Shown here piece after piece: positions 42,322 to 51,645 of a stretch of DNA of 64,000 bases; position 1 is the first letter of the stretch; every line of letters starts with the position of its first letter. The position numbers and the translations under genes were made by a program. The notes beneath the pieces were generated by a model. That model was not told the DNA's origin and did no database searches. It worked only from the letters and a program-made list of their open reading frames with translations. The stretch is taken from positions 4,011,001-4,075,000 of the forward strand of contig NZ_JAUSXQ010000001.1 in the NCBI RefSeq assembly GCF_030816115.1. The letters run 5' to 3'. Source of the stretch: Chryseobacterium sp. W4I1 (GTDB lineage: Bacteria; Bacteroidota; Bacteroidia; Flavobacteriales; Weeksellaceae).

Positions 42322-43431
42322 TTAAATTGCTGTAAATTGCCTCCCGGAAAATGATTTTACTTTCCCTAAAAGCTCCAATTCCAAAATTACAGGAAGAATT
42401 TTATAGGAAGGTATCGAAACCATCTGTGCGAGATCGTCAAGAGAAACCTTAGGATTGTCTTTTATAGATTTATATATTGATTCTTGGTTATCAGATAGTT
42501 GTGTATTTGTTTCGCTGTAAGGAAATAGCTCTTCCATTTTATGTTTTGATTGATTGAAACCCAGGGAATCCACCAGGTCTTTTATCGTAGAAATAGCCGT
42601 TGCTTTGTTTTGGAAGATCAGATGGTTACACCCCTGACTGTAAGGATCCGTTATCTTTCCCGGAAGGGCAAAGACGTCCCGGTTGTAATCATTGGCAAAA
42701 GCCGCAGTGCTTACAGATCCGCCGCCGAAACCCGTTTCCACGACCAGAGTAGAAGGTGAAATTCCTGCAATAATTCTGTTTCTCTGGATGAAATTTTCAC
42801 GGTCCGGTTTTCTGGAAGAATTGAATTCTGTAAGCAATGCACCTCCTTCCTCAATAATCTTTTCAGATAATTTTTTATTTTTAGAAGGATATAGCGTATG
42901 AAATCCATGGGCGAGAACCGCTATTGTAGGTATGTTATAATGAATTGATCGCTCATGAGACTCCTTATCAACTCCAAGAGCTAATCCACTGACTGATATG
43001 TATTTGTTGTGCTTTGTGGCTTCGAAAAATCCTTCAATGAATTCTTTGCCATAAGAGGTCATATTTCTGGTTCCTACGATACTTACCTTTGGCAGAGCAT
43101 CATCAAAATTTCCCTTTTGATAAAGAATAGCAGGAGCATCATCACATTCGTTTAATAAGCGTGGAATTTCATTCAGATGTCTGAGCCTGATCTGTATATT
43201 GTTCTTTTCGCAGAATTCGATCTCCTTCTCTGCAAATTTAAGATGGTCTTCTTTGCCAATTTCCGAAACCGTTTTTCTGCCTATTCCATTCGTTTTGCTG
43301 TATTCCTTTTTAGCTTTTTTCCATACTTCTTCAGCGCTTCCGAAGGTTCGTACAAGTTTATGGAAATTGATGTCGCCTATAAGGCTGCATTCACGCAGGG
43401 CAATTGCATAAAGATATTCTTCAGTGATCAT
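42322..43431 (-). CDS. dprA: DNA-processing protein DprA
   Basis: A 369-residue protein with an N-terminal SAM-like domain (LIGDINFHKLVRTFG, GIGRKTV), the Rossmann core of DprA (GTRNMTSYGKEFIEGF, SGLALGVDKESHERSI, TIAVLAHGFHTLYP, GGALLTEF, FIQRNRIIAG, VVETGFGGGS) and a C-terminal winged-helix domain (KDNPKVSLDDLAQMVSIPSYKILPVILELELLGKV). DprA loads RecA on incoming single strands during transformation. Together with ComM at 14583 it suggests natural competence. Single gene; 258 bases from gdhA's promoter side. Confidence 0.95.
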   Translation of the reverse strand: MITEEYLYAIALRECSLIGDINFHKLVRTFGSAEEVWKKAKKEYSKTNGIGRKTVSEIGKEDHLKFAEKEIEFCEKNNIQIRLRHLNEIPRLLNECDDAPAILYQKGNFDDALPKVSIVGTRNMTSYGKEFIEGFFEATKHNKYISVSGLALGVDKESHERSIHYNIPTIAVLAHGFHTLYPSKNKKLSEKIIEEGGALLTEFNSSRKPDRENFIQRNRIIAGISPSTLVVETGFGGGSVSTAAFANDYNRDVFALPGKITDPYSQGCNHLIFQNKATAISTIKDLVDSLGFNQSKHKMEELFPYSETNTQLSDNQESIYKSIKDNPKVSLDDLAQMVSIPSYKILPVILELELLGKVKSFSGRQFTAI

Positions 43432-43596
43432 GTGTGTGTTTTATCAAATATAATAAAATAACATGAGTTGGCTACTGTCAGGAAACCTGAAGCTGGAAGA
43501 AAGAAATTATTGAGGCATTTTCTATTCTTTTAAGTTTACTTGATTACTGAAGCCTATTTTAATATCCAGACTCCATTTTCCAATCTCTACTCAATT

Positions 43597-44364
43597 TTAC
43601 TTCTTTCTTAATTCATCCAAATGATCCCAGATATCATCTCTTTTTTTATAAGGTAGCTCCAAAAAGTCTTCGGGATGATTCTCTTTGTATTGCTGCCAGA
43701 GCTTATCATCTTTTTCGTTATAATAATTGGGAAATTCCCAGATGTATTTTTTTTTCTTTTCGCCTACATTTTTAAAAGCAAAAGCTATAATGCTTCCTAC
43801 CACTGCTCCTGAAAGGTGTGCCTGCCATGAAATCTTGCTTGGCTCCTGCATATTATAAAATAACTCTTCAGGAAACATACCCCAGATCAAACTGCCATAG
43901 TATAAAACAACGAGCATGGATATAGTAAGATGCTTCATATTCCATTTGAATACCCCACTGAAAAAAAGAAAGAATGCAAGGACGTATACAATTCCGCTGG
44001 CTCCAATGGTGCAGGTGTACATATAATCACCGGTCAGGATGTCTATGGGAGGCAATAGCCAGATCAGCAGTCCTGTGGCCAGCCAGCCGGTAATGATTAC
44101 TTTATTGGCAACTAAAGGATAGAACTGATATAAAAGAGACATAAGAATGGCTACCGGAATAGAATTTCCTATGATATGATCTAAATTTCCATGCAGCAGG
44201 GGAGAAGTGATGATTCCCAAAAGACCTTCCGGCAGTAAAGGTATAATGGCTCCGAAACAGCTTTGAAAAAAGCCCAGTGTCTGCAGAAAGTAGCCTAACC
44301 ACATAGCCGAAAGCATTAGCAATGGGACTATAATAGCTCTTTTGGAAATTATATTTTTAAACAT
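43597..44364 (-). CDS. Rhomboid-family intramembrane serine protease
   Basis: A 255-residue inner-membrane protein with six helices. The rhomboid features are visible: HGNLDHIIGNSIP (the Asn-containing helix 2 region), GASG in TCTIGASGIVYVLAFF (catalytic Ser of GxSG) and the His in HLSGAVVGSIIAF. It should cut substrate helices within the membrane. A short cytoplasmic tail (KNVGEKKKKYIWEFPNYY, HPEDFLELPYKKRDD) with conserved Trp/Tyr residues follows. Single gene, not linked to a visible substrate. Confidence 0.93.
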   Translation of the reverse strand: MFKNIISKRAIIVPLLMLSAMWLGYFLQTLGFFQSCFGAIIPLLPEGLLGIITSPLLHGNLDHIIGNSIPVAILMSLLYQFYPLVANKVIITGWLATGLLIWLLPPIDILTGDYMYTCTIGASGIVYVLAFFLFFSGVFKWNMKHLTISMLVVLYYGSLIWGMFPEELFYNMQEPSKISWQAHLSGAVVGSIIAFAFKNVGEKKKKYIWEFPNYYNEKDDKLWQQYKENHPEDFLELPYKKRDDIWDHLDELRKK

Positions 44365-44568
44365 AGGAATGGTATCTCAAATCAAAAGCCAATAATAAAT
44401 TTCGGAAAATTTGGCGATGTATCATATGATGATCTCTTTATTTTGAGACAAAAGGTTTCAATTTTTAAAATGCGAAGCTTAATATTTTGACATTGAATGT
44501 ATTAAACTGGCTTGTTTTTGGTTAATTGAAAAGAGTTTTTACTTTTTAAGGCTTTTTATAAGTTGGAT

Positions 44569-44600
44569 TTGCTTAAAAAAAAATTATATTAATATTTTTG
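44569..44600 (+). promoter_or_regulatory. Promoter of DUF3078 gene 1, TTG-N21-TATTTTTG
   Basis: TTG at 44569-44571 and TATTTTTG at 44593-44600, 21-base spacer. The segment from -7 to the start codon (TATTTTTGTAATGAAAATCA) is repeated ahead of the next gene. Confidence 0.6.
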
Positions 44601-44621
44601 TAATGAAAATCAGGTAACATA

Positions 44622-45548
44622 ATGAAGAAGTTTTTATTGATTCTTTCCTTTTCTATGGGAATTTATGTAAGTGCACAAGAAGAATTGAAAAAAGATTCAG
44701 TAGTCGTGGATACGGTAAAATACTGGTCGGTAATGGGGAAAAATACTTTAATGATCAATCAGGCGGCCTTTTCAAACTGGGTCGGCGGAGGGGCCAACAA
44801 TGTAGGATGGCTTGCTGGTGTAAACTACAATATTACCTATGAAAAAGACAATGATCTCTGGGAAAATATAATTGCTTTGGATTATGGGCAGAATGATACG
44901 AAAGGCCTGGGTGTAAGGAAAACACAAGATGTTATCAATGTTTCTACTAATTATGGGCGGAAATTTTCCAAAAGCTGGTATTTTTCTTTAGGAGCAGGGC
45001 TGCAGTCTCAGTTTGCTGCCGGATACGAAGACGGTAATAATCCTGCTGCCAAAAAGATCTCTAATTTTATGGCGCCCGGCTATCTAAATCTCGGTATGGG
45101 GATCACCTACCGGCCGAATGATAATTTGACGGTAACACTGCGGCCTACCAACGCCAGGTGGACATTTGTATTGGATAAGGAACTTCAGTATGCCGGAAGT
45201 TATGGTTTAAAAAATGATGGAGATACTTCATTGCTGCAGTTCGGTTTTCTAGGAACAGCAATGTATAAAGTAAAGCTGATGGAGAATGTTCATATAACCA
45301 ATACGGCTTCAGTATTCTCAAATTACCTTGACCATCCGGAAAGATTGGTGCTGGCCTATGGTGCCGTTTTAAACTTTAAAGTAAATAAATTTATCTCATC
45401 CAATATTACAGTAGATCTTCTGTATGACCACAACCAGATCCAAAAAACACAGCTTAAGCAGACGCTCGGGATAGGGTTTTCCTATCTGCTGAATAACGGT
45501 GTGAAACGTTCTGACAGAAAGGACAGCCAATGGTGGATTAAAAAATAA
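44622..45548 (+). CDS. DUF3078 outer-membrane beta-barrel protein, copy 1
   Basis: A 308-residue protein with signal peptide (cleaved near YVSAQ, residue 18). The sequence reads as DUF3078: NQAAFSNWVGGGANNVGWLAGVNYN, TRKTQDVINVSTNYGR-like strands (here VRKTQDVINVSTNYG), FMAPGYLNLGMGITYRPNDN, and an aromatic end (KQTLGIGFSYLLNN). Amphipathic strands point to an outer-membrane barrel. It is about 75% alike by eye to the gene at 45768. Function of DUF3078 is not established. Confidence 0.85.
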   Translation: MKKFLLILSFSMGIYVSAQEELKKDSVVVDTVKYWSVMGKNTLMINQAAFSNWVGGGANNVGWLAGVNYNITYEKDNDLWENIIALDYGQNDTKGLGVRKTQDVINVSTNYGRKFSKSWYFSLGAGLQSQFAAGYEDGNNPAAKKISNFMAPGYLNLGMGITYRPNDNLTVTLRPTNARWTFVLDKELQYAGSYGLKNDGDTSLLQFGFLGTAMYKVKLMENVHITNTASVFSNYLDHPERLVLAYGAVLNFKVNKFISSNITVDLLYDHNQIQKTQLKQTLGIGFSYLLNNGVKRSDRKDSQWWIKK

Positions 45549-45572
45549 ATTATAACCTTCTTTATAAAGATC

Positions 45573-45600
45573 AAAGCACTTCTATAATAGGTGCTTTCCC
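45573..45600 (+). terminator. Possible terminator after DUF3078 gene 1
   Basis: AAAGCAC (45573-45579) pairs with GTGCTTT (45591-45597) with an inner CTAT/ATAG stem; the T tract is short, so weak. Confidence 0.4.
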
Positions 45601-45741
45601 GTTAATGTAAGCCGGGATTTATAAGTGCGGATAAGTTCATTGGTTTTTTTTTTAAGTGTAGTTTGCAGTCATTTAATGCTTTAAATAGCAATTTGATATT
45701 TCAAATAAGGGTGATTAGTTTTTTAACAGAAATTATATGTA

Positions 45742-45749
45742 TATTTTTG
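45742..45749 (+). promoter_or_regulatory. -7 box TATTTTTG of DUF3078 gene 2
   Basis: A perfect -7 box in the same position and context as for gene 1 (also followed by GTAACGAAAATCA). No clear TTG at 17-23 bases upstream. Confidence 0.5.
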
Positions 45750-45767
45750 TAACGAAAATCATTACTT

Positions 45768-46688
45768 ATGAAAAAACTTTTATTGTCCGCTTCCATTTGT
45801 TTTGGAATCAGCGCAATGGCTCAGGAAGTTAAAACTGATGCCGCTACAGCAGATACCATAAAAGCATGGTCTATACAGGGACAGAATACCTTAATGCTCA
45901 ATCAGGCTGCCTTTTCAAACTGGGTCGGCGGGGGAGCCAACAACGTTGGATGGCTTGCCGGGGTTAATTACAATATGACCTATGAAAAAGGGAAGGATCT
46001 TTGGGAAAATATCATTATTCTGGGCTACGGGCAGAATAATACAAAAGGGATCGGGACCAGAAAAACACAGGATGTAATCAATCTGTCTACCAATTACGGG
46101 CGTGAATTTGTCAAGAACTGGTACCTTTCAGGAGGTATAGGTCTGCAGACTCAGTTTGCAGGAGGTTATGAGGACGGAAATAATCCTGATGCAAAAAAGA
46201 TTTCTAATTTTATGGCCCCCGGATACCTGAACGTAGGTGTTGGTGTTACTTACCGCCCTAATGACAATTTTACAATGACGCTCCGTCCTGCTAACGCCAG
46301 AGTAACTTTCGTTCTGGATAAGGAACTTCAGACAGCAGGAACTTATGGCCTTAAAAATGACGGTGATTCTTCTCTGTTCCAGTTCGGTTTTTTAGGCACA
46401 GCGATGTACAAGATCAAGATCATGGAGAATATTAACCTGACGAATACGGCTTCTGTATTTTCCAATTATCTGGACCATCCTGATCACCTGGTGCTGGGCT
46501 ACAGCGGAATTCTTAATATGAAGATCAATAAGTTTATTTCAACGAATGTTACTTTAGATCTCCTGTATGACCATAACCAGATCCAGAAAACACAGCTTAA
46601 ACAAACTTTGGGAGTAGGTTTCGCCTATAATATCGATAACGGAAAAAAACGTTCTGATAAGAAAGACAATCAATCCTGGTTGAAATAA
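45768..46688 (+). CDS. DUF3078 outer-membrane beta-barrel protein, copy 2
   Basis: A 306-residue paralogue of the gene before it, with its own promoter. Signal peptide cleaved near SAMAQ (residue 19); same blocks NQAAFSNWVGGGANNVGWLAG, TRKTQDVINLSTNYGREF, YLDHPDHLVLGYSGILNMK. Differences are spread through the barrel and greater in the first 35 residues. The pair, each with its own near-identical promoter, points to duplication with separate control rather than an operon. Confidence 0.85.
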   Translation: MKKLLLSASICFGISAMAQEVKTDAATADTIKAWSIQGQNTLMLNQAAFSNWVGGGANNVGWLAGVNYNMTYEKGKDLWENIIILGYGQNNTKGIGTRKTQDVINLSTNYGREFVKNWYLSGGIGLQTQFAGGYEDGNNPDAKKISNFMAPGYLNVGVGVTYRPNDNFTMTLRPANARVTFVLDKELQTAGTYGLKNDGDSSLFQFGFLGTAMYKIKIMENINLTNTASVFSNYLDHPDHLVLGYSGILNMKINKFISTNVTLDLLYDHNQIQKTQLKQTLGVGFAYNIDNGKKRSDKKDNQSWLK

Positions 46689-46830
46689 TTGGGGCGGTAG
46701 AGTTAGAAAAAAGGAGGCAAGAATTTACTATAGGAATAAAGGAATTAACTGTTTAAAGAACAATAATTTTAGATTCAACCTTAATAACTTCCCTCTTCCA
46801 GCTTCCATACTTATAAAATGACATCAATAA

Positions 46831-46857
46831 AAAAGCACTTCAGAAGAAGTGCTTTTT
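46831..46857. terminator. Two-way terminator ending the suf operon and DUF3078 gene 2
   Basis: An 11-bp perfect stem (AAAAGCACTTC at 46831-46841, GAAGTGCTTTT at 46846-46856) with a 4-base loop; T tracts on both strands. Confidence 0.85.
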
Positions 46858-46878
46858 GGGTATCAATTTATATAAGTC

Positions 46879-48186
46879 TTAAAATTCTAAATCCACCTGT
46901 AGCTTTTCAGCTAAAAGTTTTGAAATTTTTTCTTTAAGCGGTTCAATATCAATATTCTGCATTGCGTCGTTGGCGAAAGCATATAAAAGTAAAGCCTGAG
47001 CTTCTTTTTTAGAAATTCCTCTTGCTCTTAAATAGAACAGGGCATCTTCGTTAAGCTGGCCCACTGTACAACCGTGAGAACATTTTACGTCATCTGCAAA
47101 GATCTCCAACTGAGGTTTTGTATCAATGGTAGCCCCTTCACTTAAAAGGACGTTGTTGTTTTGCTGATAAGCATTGGTTTTCTGAGCAATTTTATCTACA
47201 AAAACCTTTCCGTTGAAAACACCGTGCGCATTTCCATCGAAAATACCTTTATAATTCTGGTAGCTTTCACAGTTCGGGAAATTGTGGTGAACTGCTGTAT
47301 GGTGATCCACAAGCTGATCTTTTCCAATGATCGTAATTCCATTCATAAACGAGTTGATATTGCTTCCGTTATGAATGAAATCCAAATTGTTTCTTACCAG
47401 CTTCCCTCCGAAAGTGAAGGTATTTACTGTCGTCAAGCTGTCTTTTTCCTGCCTTGCAAAAGTACTGTCAATCAGATATGAGGTGTTGTTGTCATTCTGA
47501 AGCTTATGCCAGTCTGCTTTAGCATTGGGATAAGTAAAGATTTCCGTCACAGAATTTGTCAGAACATAAGTGTCATCAAAATTATGGTGACTTTCTATAA
47601 CCTCTACTTTAGCACCTTCTTCTACAATCAGTAAATTTCTTGTATTATAGAATGTATTTTCTTCCTGATTCTGAGAAATATAAAAAATGTGGATTGGTTT
47701 TTCAATCACTACATTTTTGGGAACTTTCAGAAAAAAACCATACTTGCAGTAAGCAAGGTTTAGATTGGTGAAAGCTGAATCTTTGGAAGCAATAGTATTA
47801 AAATAGGTATCAAATACTTCTTTATGTTTTTCATCATTCAAAGCATAATTGAACGAAAGAAATTCTACATTTTCTATAGAAACTTTTGAAAGCTCTTTAT
47901 GAAGTTTACCATTTACAAAAACGATCCAGTCAAAATTTTCTTCACCCAAATGCAGCTGATCCAGCCGTTCTCTGGTGATATTGTGACCTTCTTTAGGGAA
48001 AAAGTTATAATTTTTCTCTGTGATCTCTTTTACATTGGTATATTTATATTCTTCGTCTTTTTTTGTTGGAAAACCTAAGTTTTCGAAATTCTGAAGAGCA
48101 GTTTTTCTCTCTTCATCCAGAAACCTGTGACGAAGACTCTCCAAAAATTCACCGTGATTGTCAATAATCTGATCGTATAAAGCCAT
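46879..48186 (-). CDS. sufD: Fe-S cluster assembly protein SufD
   Basis: About 435 residues from MALYDQIIDNHGEF at 48186; an upstream ATG at 48204 (MAEIAVMALYD) is also possible. SufD pairs with SufB and SufC in the SufBC2D scaffold that builds Fe-S clusters in the cytoplasm. The sequence shows the SufBD beta-helix core (VEVIESHHNFDDTYVLTN, YQNYKGIFDGNAHGVFNGKV, ADDVKCSHGCTVGQLNED) and the C-terminal helical tail (RARGISKKEAQALLLYAFA). The order sufA-sufB-GNAT-sufC-sufD ends here at a terminator; sufS and sufE are not in the window. Confidence 0.93.
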   Translation of the reverse strand: MALYDQIIDNHGEFLESLRHRFLDEERKTALQNFENLGFPTKKDEEYKYTNVKEITEKNYNFFPKEGHNITRERLDQLHLGEENFDWIVFVNGKLHKELSKVSIENVEFLSFNYALNDEKHKEVFDTYFNTIASKDSAFTNLNLAYCKYGFFLKVPKNVVIEKPIHIFYISQNQEENTFYNTRNLLIVEEGAKVEVIESHHNFDDTYVLTNSVTEIFTYPNAKADWHKLQNDNNTSYLIDSTFARQEKDSLTTVNTFTFGGKLVRNNLDFIHNGSNINSFMNGITIIGKDQLVDHHTAVHHNFPNCESYQNYKGIFDGNAHGVFNGKVFVDKIAQKTNAYQQNNNVLLSEGATIDTKPQLEIFADDVKCSHGCTVGQLNEDALFYLRARGISKKEAQALLLYAFANDAMQNIDIEPLKEKISKLLAEKLQVDLEF

Positions 48187-48301
48187 TACTGCTATTTCGG
48201 CCATCACACCTTATTTTATATATTTAAAAAATAATAATATTTACTGCGGTTTTTCCGCATCTTCAGAAAGGATTGATAAAATCCCCACTGAATTCTTCTT
48301 C

Positions 48302-49046
48302 TTAGTTAAGAAGCCAGTCGTAGCCTTTTTCTTCAAGCTCTAAAGCCAGAGATTTATCACCGGTTTTGATGATTTTTCCGTTGGCAAGAACGTGAACAAA
48401 GTCAGGCTGGATATAGTTAAGCAATCTCTGATAATGAGTAATCAGAAGAACTGCATTTCCTTCATTTTTTAAAGTGGTTTACACCATCTGCAACGATTCT
48501 TAATGCATCAATATCCAATCCTGAATCTGTTTCATCAAGAATAGCTAATTTAGGATTAAGCATCATCATCTGGAAGATCTCGTTTCTCTTCTTTTCACCT
48601 CCGGAAAAACCTTCGTTCAGTGATCTTGAAAGGAAATCTTTTTTAATTCCCAATTGTTCAGACTTTTCACGGATAAGAGCAAGCATTTCTTTTGCCGGCA
48701 TTTCAGCCAGTCCGTTTGCTTTTCTTGTCTCGTTTAAAGCAGCCTTAATAAAGTTGGTTACAGAAACTCCCGGGATTTCTACCGGATATTGGAAAGAAAG
48801 GAAAACTCCTTTGTGTGCTCTATCTTCAGGAGCATCTTCAATGATGTTTTCTCCCTGGAAAATAATTTCCCCTTCTGTTACTTCATACTCTTCTTTTCCT
48901 GCAATCACAGAAGAAAGAGTAGATTTTCCAGCTCCGTTCGGTCCCATAATGGCATGAACTTCACCCGGCTTTATTTCAAGATTAATTCCTTTTAAAATTT
49001 CTGCGCCATCTTCAATTCTGGCGTGTAAGTTTTTTATCTCTAACAT
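48302..49046 (-). pseudogene. sufC: Fe-S assembly ATPase SufC, with one extra base
   Basis: As read, the frame stops at 48462 after 194 residues (...ADGVNHFKK). Removing one G of the GG at 48476-48477 (an extra C on the coding strand) restores 247 residues ending YDWLLN with a stop at 48302, the normal SufC length. Visible motifs: Walker [11 protein letters not shown]-loop FQYPVEIPG, signature [11 protein letters not shown], Walker [13 protein letters not shown] and, after repair, [11 protein letters not shown] with the switch His. SufC powers the SufBC2D complex. It is normally essential in organisms that rely on Suf, so sequencing error is the likelier cause; a truncated form would lack the switch His. 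Confidence 0.88.
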
Positions 49047-49048
49047 TT

Positions 49049-49564
49049 TTATTTGCTAAACAAATTATTTTGAATTCTATATACTAAACTTTCAGGTTGA
49101 CCGGGAACATCATTAAGAGTTCCAATTGGTGTCATTCCTGCCTTTTCTAAAACTTTAACAGAAGCTATATTGTCAGGACGAACAATTCCAAATATTTCTT
49201 CTTTACCGATATTAAATCCCAGGTTTATAGCTTTCTTTGTGAATTCTGTTGCGTATCCTTTTCCCCATGCTTCCACTGCAAAGCGGTATCCAAGATTTAG
49301 TTTTTCTTCTTCACCGTACATTTTATAGCTCAAGCCTCCAAAACCGATAATGTTCTTGTTTTCTTTTGCTATAATGGTCCAGCCCCCAAAATCATACTGC
49401 TCCCAATGATCCATCATTCTTTTAAATGTGTTTTCTGCTTTCGCAAAAGTCATTGGTCCACCCGGATTATACAGGTTCGTCTGTGGATCCTTATTAATTT
49501 CAAAGAACCTTTCAAAATCTTCTTTCTCAGGTCTTCTTAAAATTAAATTTTCGGTGGCCTCCAT
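49049..49564 (-). CDS. GNAT-family N-acetyltransferase inserted in the suf operon
   Basis: A 171-residue protein from the ATG at 49564 ([17 protein letters not shown]), 7 bases after the sufB stop; a TTG two codons earlier is less likely. It fits RimJ/RimL-like GNATs: [56 protein letters not shown] (acetyl-CoA P-loop) and [16 protein letters not shown]. The acceptor is unknown. SufB, this gene and sufC are spaced by only a few bases, so it is transcribed with the suf genes; an insertion of this kind is not part of the standard suf operon. Confidence 0.92.
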   Translation of the reverse strand: MEATENLILRRPEKEDFERFFEINKDPQTNLYNPGGPMTFAKAENTFKRMMDHWEQYDFGGWTIIAKENKNIIGFGGLSYKMYGEEEKLNLGYRFAVEAWGKGYATEFTKKAINLGFNIGKEEIFGIVRPDNIASVKVLEKAGMTPIGTLNDVPGQPESLVYRIQNNLFSK

Positions 49565-49571
49565 TATCAAT

Positions 49572-51020
49572 TTATCCTACAGAGCCCTCAAGCGATATCT
49601 CTAACAATTTCTGAGCCTCAATGGCGAATTCCATAGGAAGCTTATTCAATACTTCTTTGCTGAAGCCATTGACAATCAAAGCAATTGCTCTTTCTGTATC
49701 AATACCTCTCTGGTTACAGTAGAAGATCTGATCTTCACCGATCTTTGAAGTCGTTGCCTCATGCTCTAACTGTGCCGTTGGGTCTTTGATCTCAATATAA
49801 GGGAAGGTATGTGCACCACATTCATTACCCATCAACAGGGAGTCACACTGGGAGAAATTTCTTGCTCCTTTTGCAGAAGGCATTACTTTTACCAAACCTC
49901 TGTATGAATTCTGAGATTTTCCTGCAGAAATACCCTTTGAAATAATTGTTGATTTCGTATTCTTACCAATGTGGATCATTTTTGTTCCTGTATCGGCATA
50001 CTGATGATTGTTCGTTACAGCGATAGAATAGAACTCACCGATTGATCCGTCACCTTTTAAGATACATGAAGGATATTTCCATGTTACGGCAGAACCTGTT
50101 TCCACTTGTGTCCAGGAGATTTTTGCTTTCCTTTCACATAAACCTCTTTTGGTTACAAAATTGAAAACACCACCTTTTCCTTCTTCATTCCCCGGATACC
50201 AGTTTTGAACAGTTGAATATTTGATCTCTGCATTATCCATTGCAATAAGTTCCACAACGGCTGCGTGCAGCTGGTTTTCATCTCTTGAAGGGGCTGTACA
50301 TCCTTCAAGATAAGAAACGTAACTTCCTTCATCTGCGATCACAAGCGTTCTTTCAAATTGACCTGTTCCTGCCTGATTGATACGGAAATAAGTGGAAAGC
50401 TCCATCGGGCATCTTACCCCTTTTGGAATATAGCAGAAACTTCCGTCAGAAAATACTGCGGAATTCAATGCTGAATAAAAATTATCTCCTCTTGGAACTA
50501 CTTTTCCAAGATATTTTCTTACCAGATCAGGATGGTTTTTAATAGCTTCCGAAATGGAACAGAAAATAATTCCTTTTTCCATTAAGGTATCCTGAAATGT
50601 AGTTTTTACGGAAACCGAATCTATTACGATATCTACAGCAACTCCTGAAAGTCTTTTCTGTTCCTCGATATTGATCCCCAATTTGGCAAAAGTTGCCAAT
50701 AATTCCGGATCTACCTCATCTAAACTTTCCAATTCAGGTTTTGATTTTGGTGCAGCGTAATATTTGATCGCCTGGAAGTCTGGCTTTTCATATTTAATGT
50801 TGGCCCAGGTAGGTTCCGTCATTTTCAGCCAGATCCTGAAAGATTCCAAACGCCATTCTGTCATCCATTCCGGTTCCTCTTTTTTTGCAGAGATGGCACG
50901 AACGATATCTTCATTTAAACCAATTGGGAAATCTTCGTAATCGATTTTTGTTTCCCAACCGAATTCATATTTTTTATTTTCGAGATCGACTCTTAAATCG
51001 TCTTCAGTGTATTTACTCAT
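49572..51020 (-). CDS. sufB: Fe-S cluster assembly protein SufB
   Basis: A 482-residue scaffold subunit of SufBC2D. Motifs: [77 protein letters not shown] region, [20 protein letters not shown] and [23 protein letters not shown] with the cluster-associated Cys. Length is normal. It follows the A-type scaffold gene and leads into the GNAT gene. Confidence 0.95.
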   Translation of the reverse strand: MSKYTEDDLRVDLENKKYEFGWETKIDYEDFPIGLNEDIVRAISAKKEEPEWMTEWRLESFRIWLKMTEPTWANIKYEKPDFQAIKYYAAPKSKPELESLDEVDPELLATFAKLGINIEEQKRLSGVAVDIVIDSVSVKTTFQDTLMEKGIIFCSISEAIKNHPDLVRKYLGKVVPRGDNFYSALNSAVFSDGSFCYIPKGVRCPMELSTYFRINQAGTGQFERTLVIADEGSYVSYLEGCTAPSRDENQLHAAVVELIAMDNAEIKYSTVQNWYPGNEEGKGGVFNFVTKRGLCERKAKISWTQVETGSAVTWKYPSCILKGDGSIGEFYSIAVTNNHQYADTGTKMIHIGKNTKSTIISKGISAGKSQNSYRGLVKVMPSAKGARNFSQCDSLLMGNECGAHTFPYIEIKDPTAQLEHEATTSKIGEDQIFYCNQRGIDTERAIALIVNGFSKEVLNKLPMEFAIEAQKLLEISLEGSVG

Positions 51021-51101
51021 TGTAATAGATTTTAGAGGTCAGTTTTCAGATGTTAGTCTTTGCAATGTGCTCATTTCTAACCTCTTGTTTCTAACTTCTA
51101 A

Positions 51102-51431
51102 TTATAAAGAAAAACTCTCTCCACAACCACACGTTCTGGATGCATTAGGATTGTTGAAAACAAACCCCTTTCCGTTTAATCCTCCTGAATATTCAAGGAT
51201 CGTTCCTGCTAAATAAAGGATAGATTTTTTTTCAACAATAATTTTGACATCATTGTCTTCAAAAATTTGATCTGTGTCTGTTTTTTGATTGTCAAATCCC
51301 AAAACATACTCTAAACCAGAACATCCTCCACTTTTCACCCCTACTCTTATATAATCTTCAGCAGGGTTGAAACCATCTTCCGTCATAAGTTGGATGGCTT
51401 TTGCCTTTGCTTGGTCTGATACTTTTATCAT
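51102..51431 (-). CDS. sufA: HesB/IscA/SufA-type iron-sulfur carrier
   Basis: A 109-residue A-type carrier with the three conserved Cys: GVKSGGCSGLEY near residue 37 and TCGCGESFSL at the C-terminus. It accepts Fe-S clusters from the SufBCD scaffold and passes them to target proteins. It is the first gene of the suf operon, 81 bases from sufB, directly behind a consensus promoter. Whether it should be called SufA, IscA or ErpA is uncertain; the name rests on context. Confidence 0.92.
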   Translation of the reverse strand: MIKVSDQAKAKAIQLMTEDGFNPAEDYIRVGVKSGGCSGLEYVLGFDNQKTDTDQIFEDNDVKIIVEKKSILYLAGTILEYSGGLNGKGFVFNNPNASRTCGCGESFSL

Positions 51432-51459
51432 TGTATTTATTTAGAATGATTTAATTATG

Positions 51460-51490
51460 CAAAAATACGAACTAATTTCCGCAATCTCAA
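51460..51490 (-). promoter_or_regulatory. Promoter of the suf operon, TTG-N20-TATTTTTG
   Basis: On the minus strand TTG at 51490-51488 and TATTTTTG at 51467-51460 with a 20-base spacer, 28 bases before the sufA start codon. No obvious IscR- or Fur-type site was recognised by eye. Confidence 0.65.
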
Positions 51491-51645
51491 ATTGAAGCTA
51501 TCTATTTTAATGATTCCAATCTTATTAAATTAATTTGGATTTGATTGTGGATGTTAAATTTATATAAATTTCATTTCAAAAATCCTGAGATTTTGTTTTT
51601 GATTTAACTTTGAGTAGGATTTAATATCTATAAAAGAAATAATAT

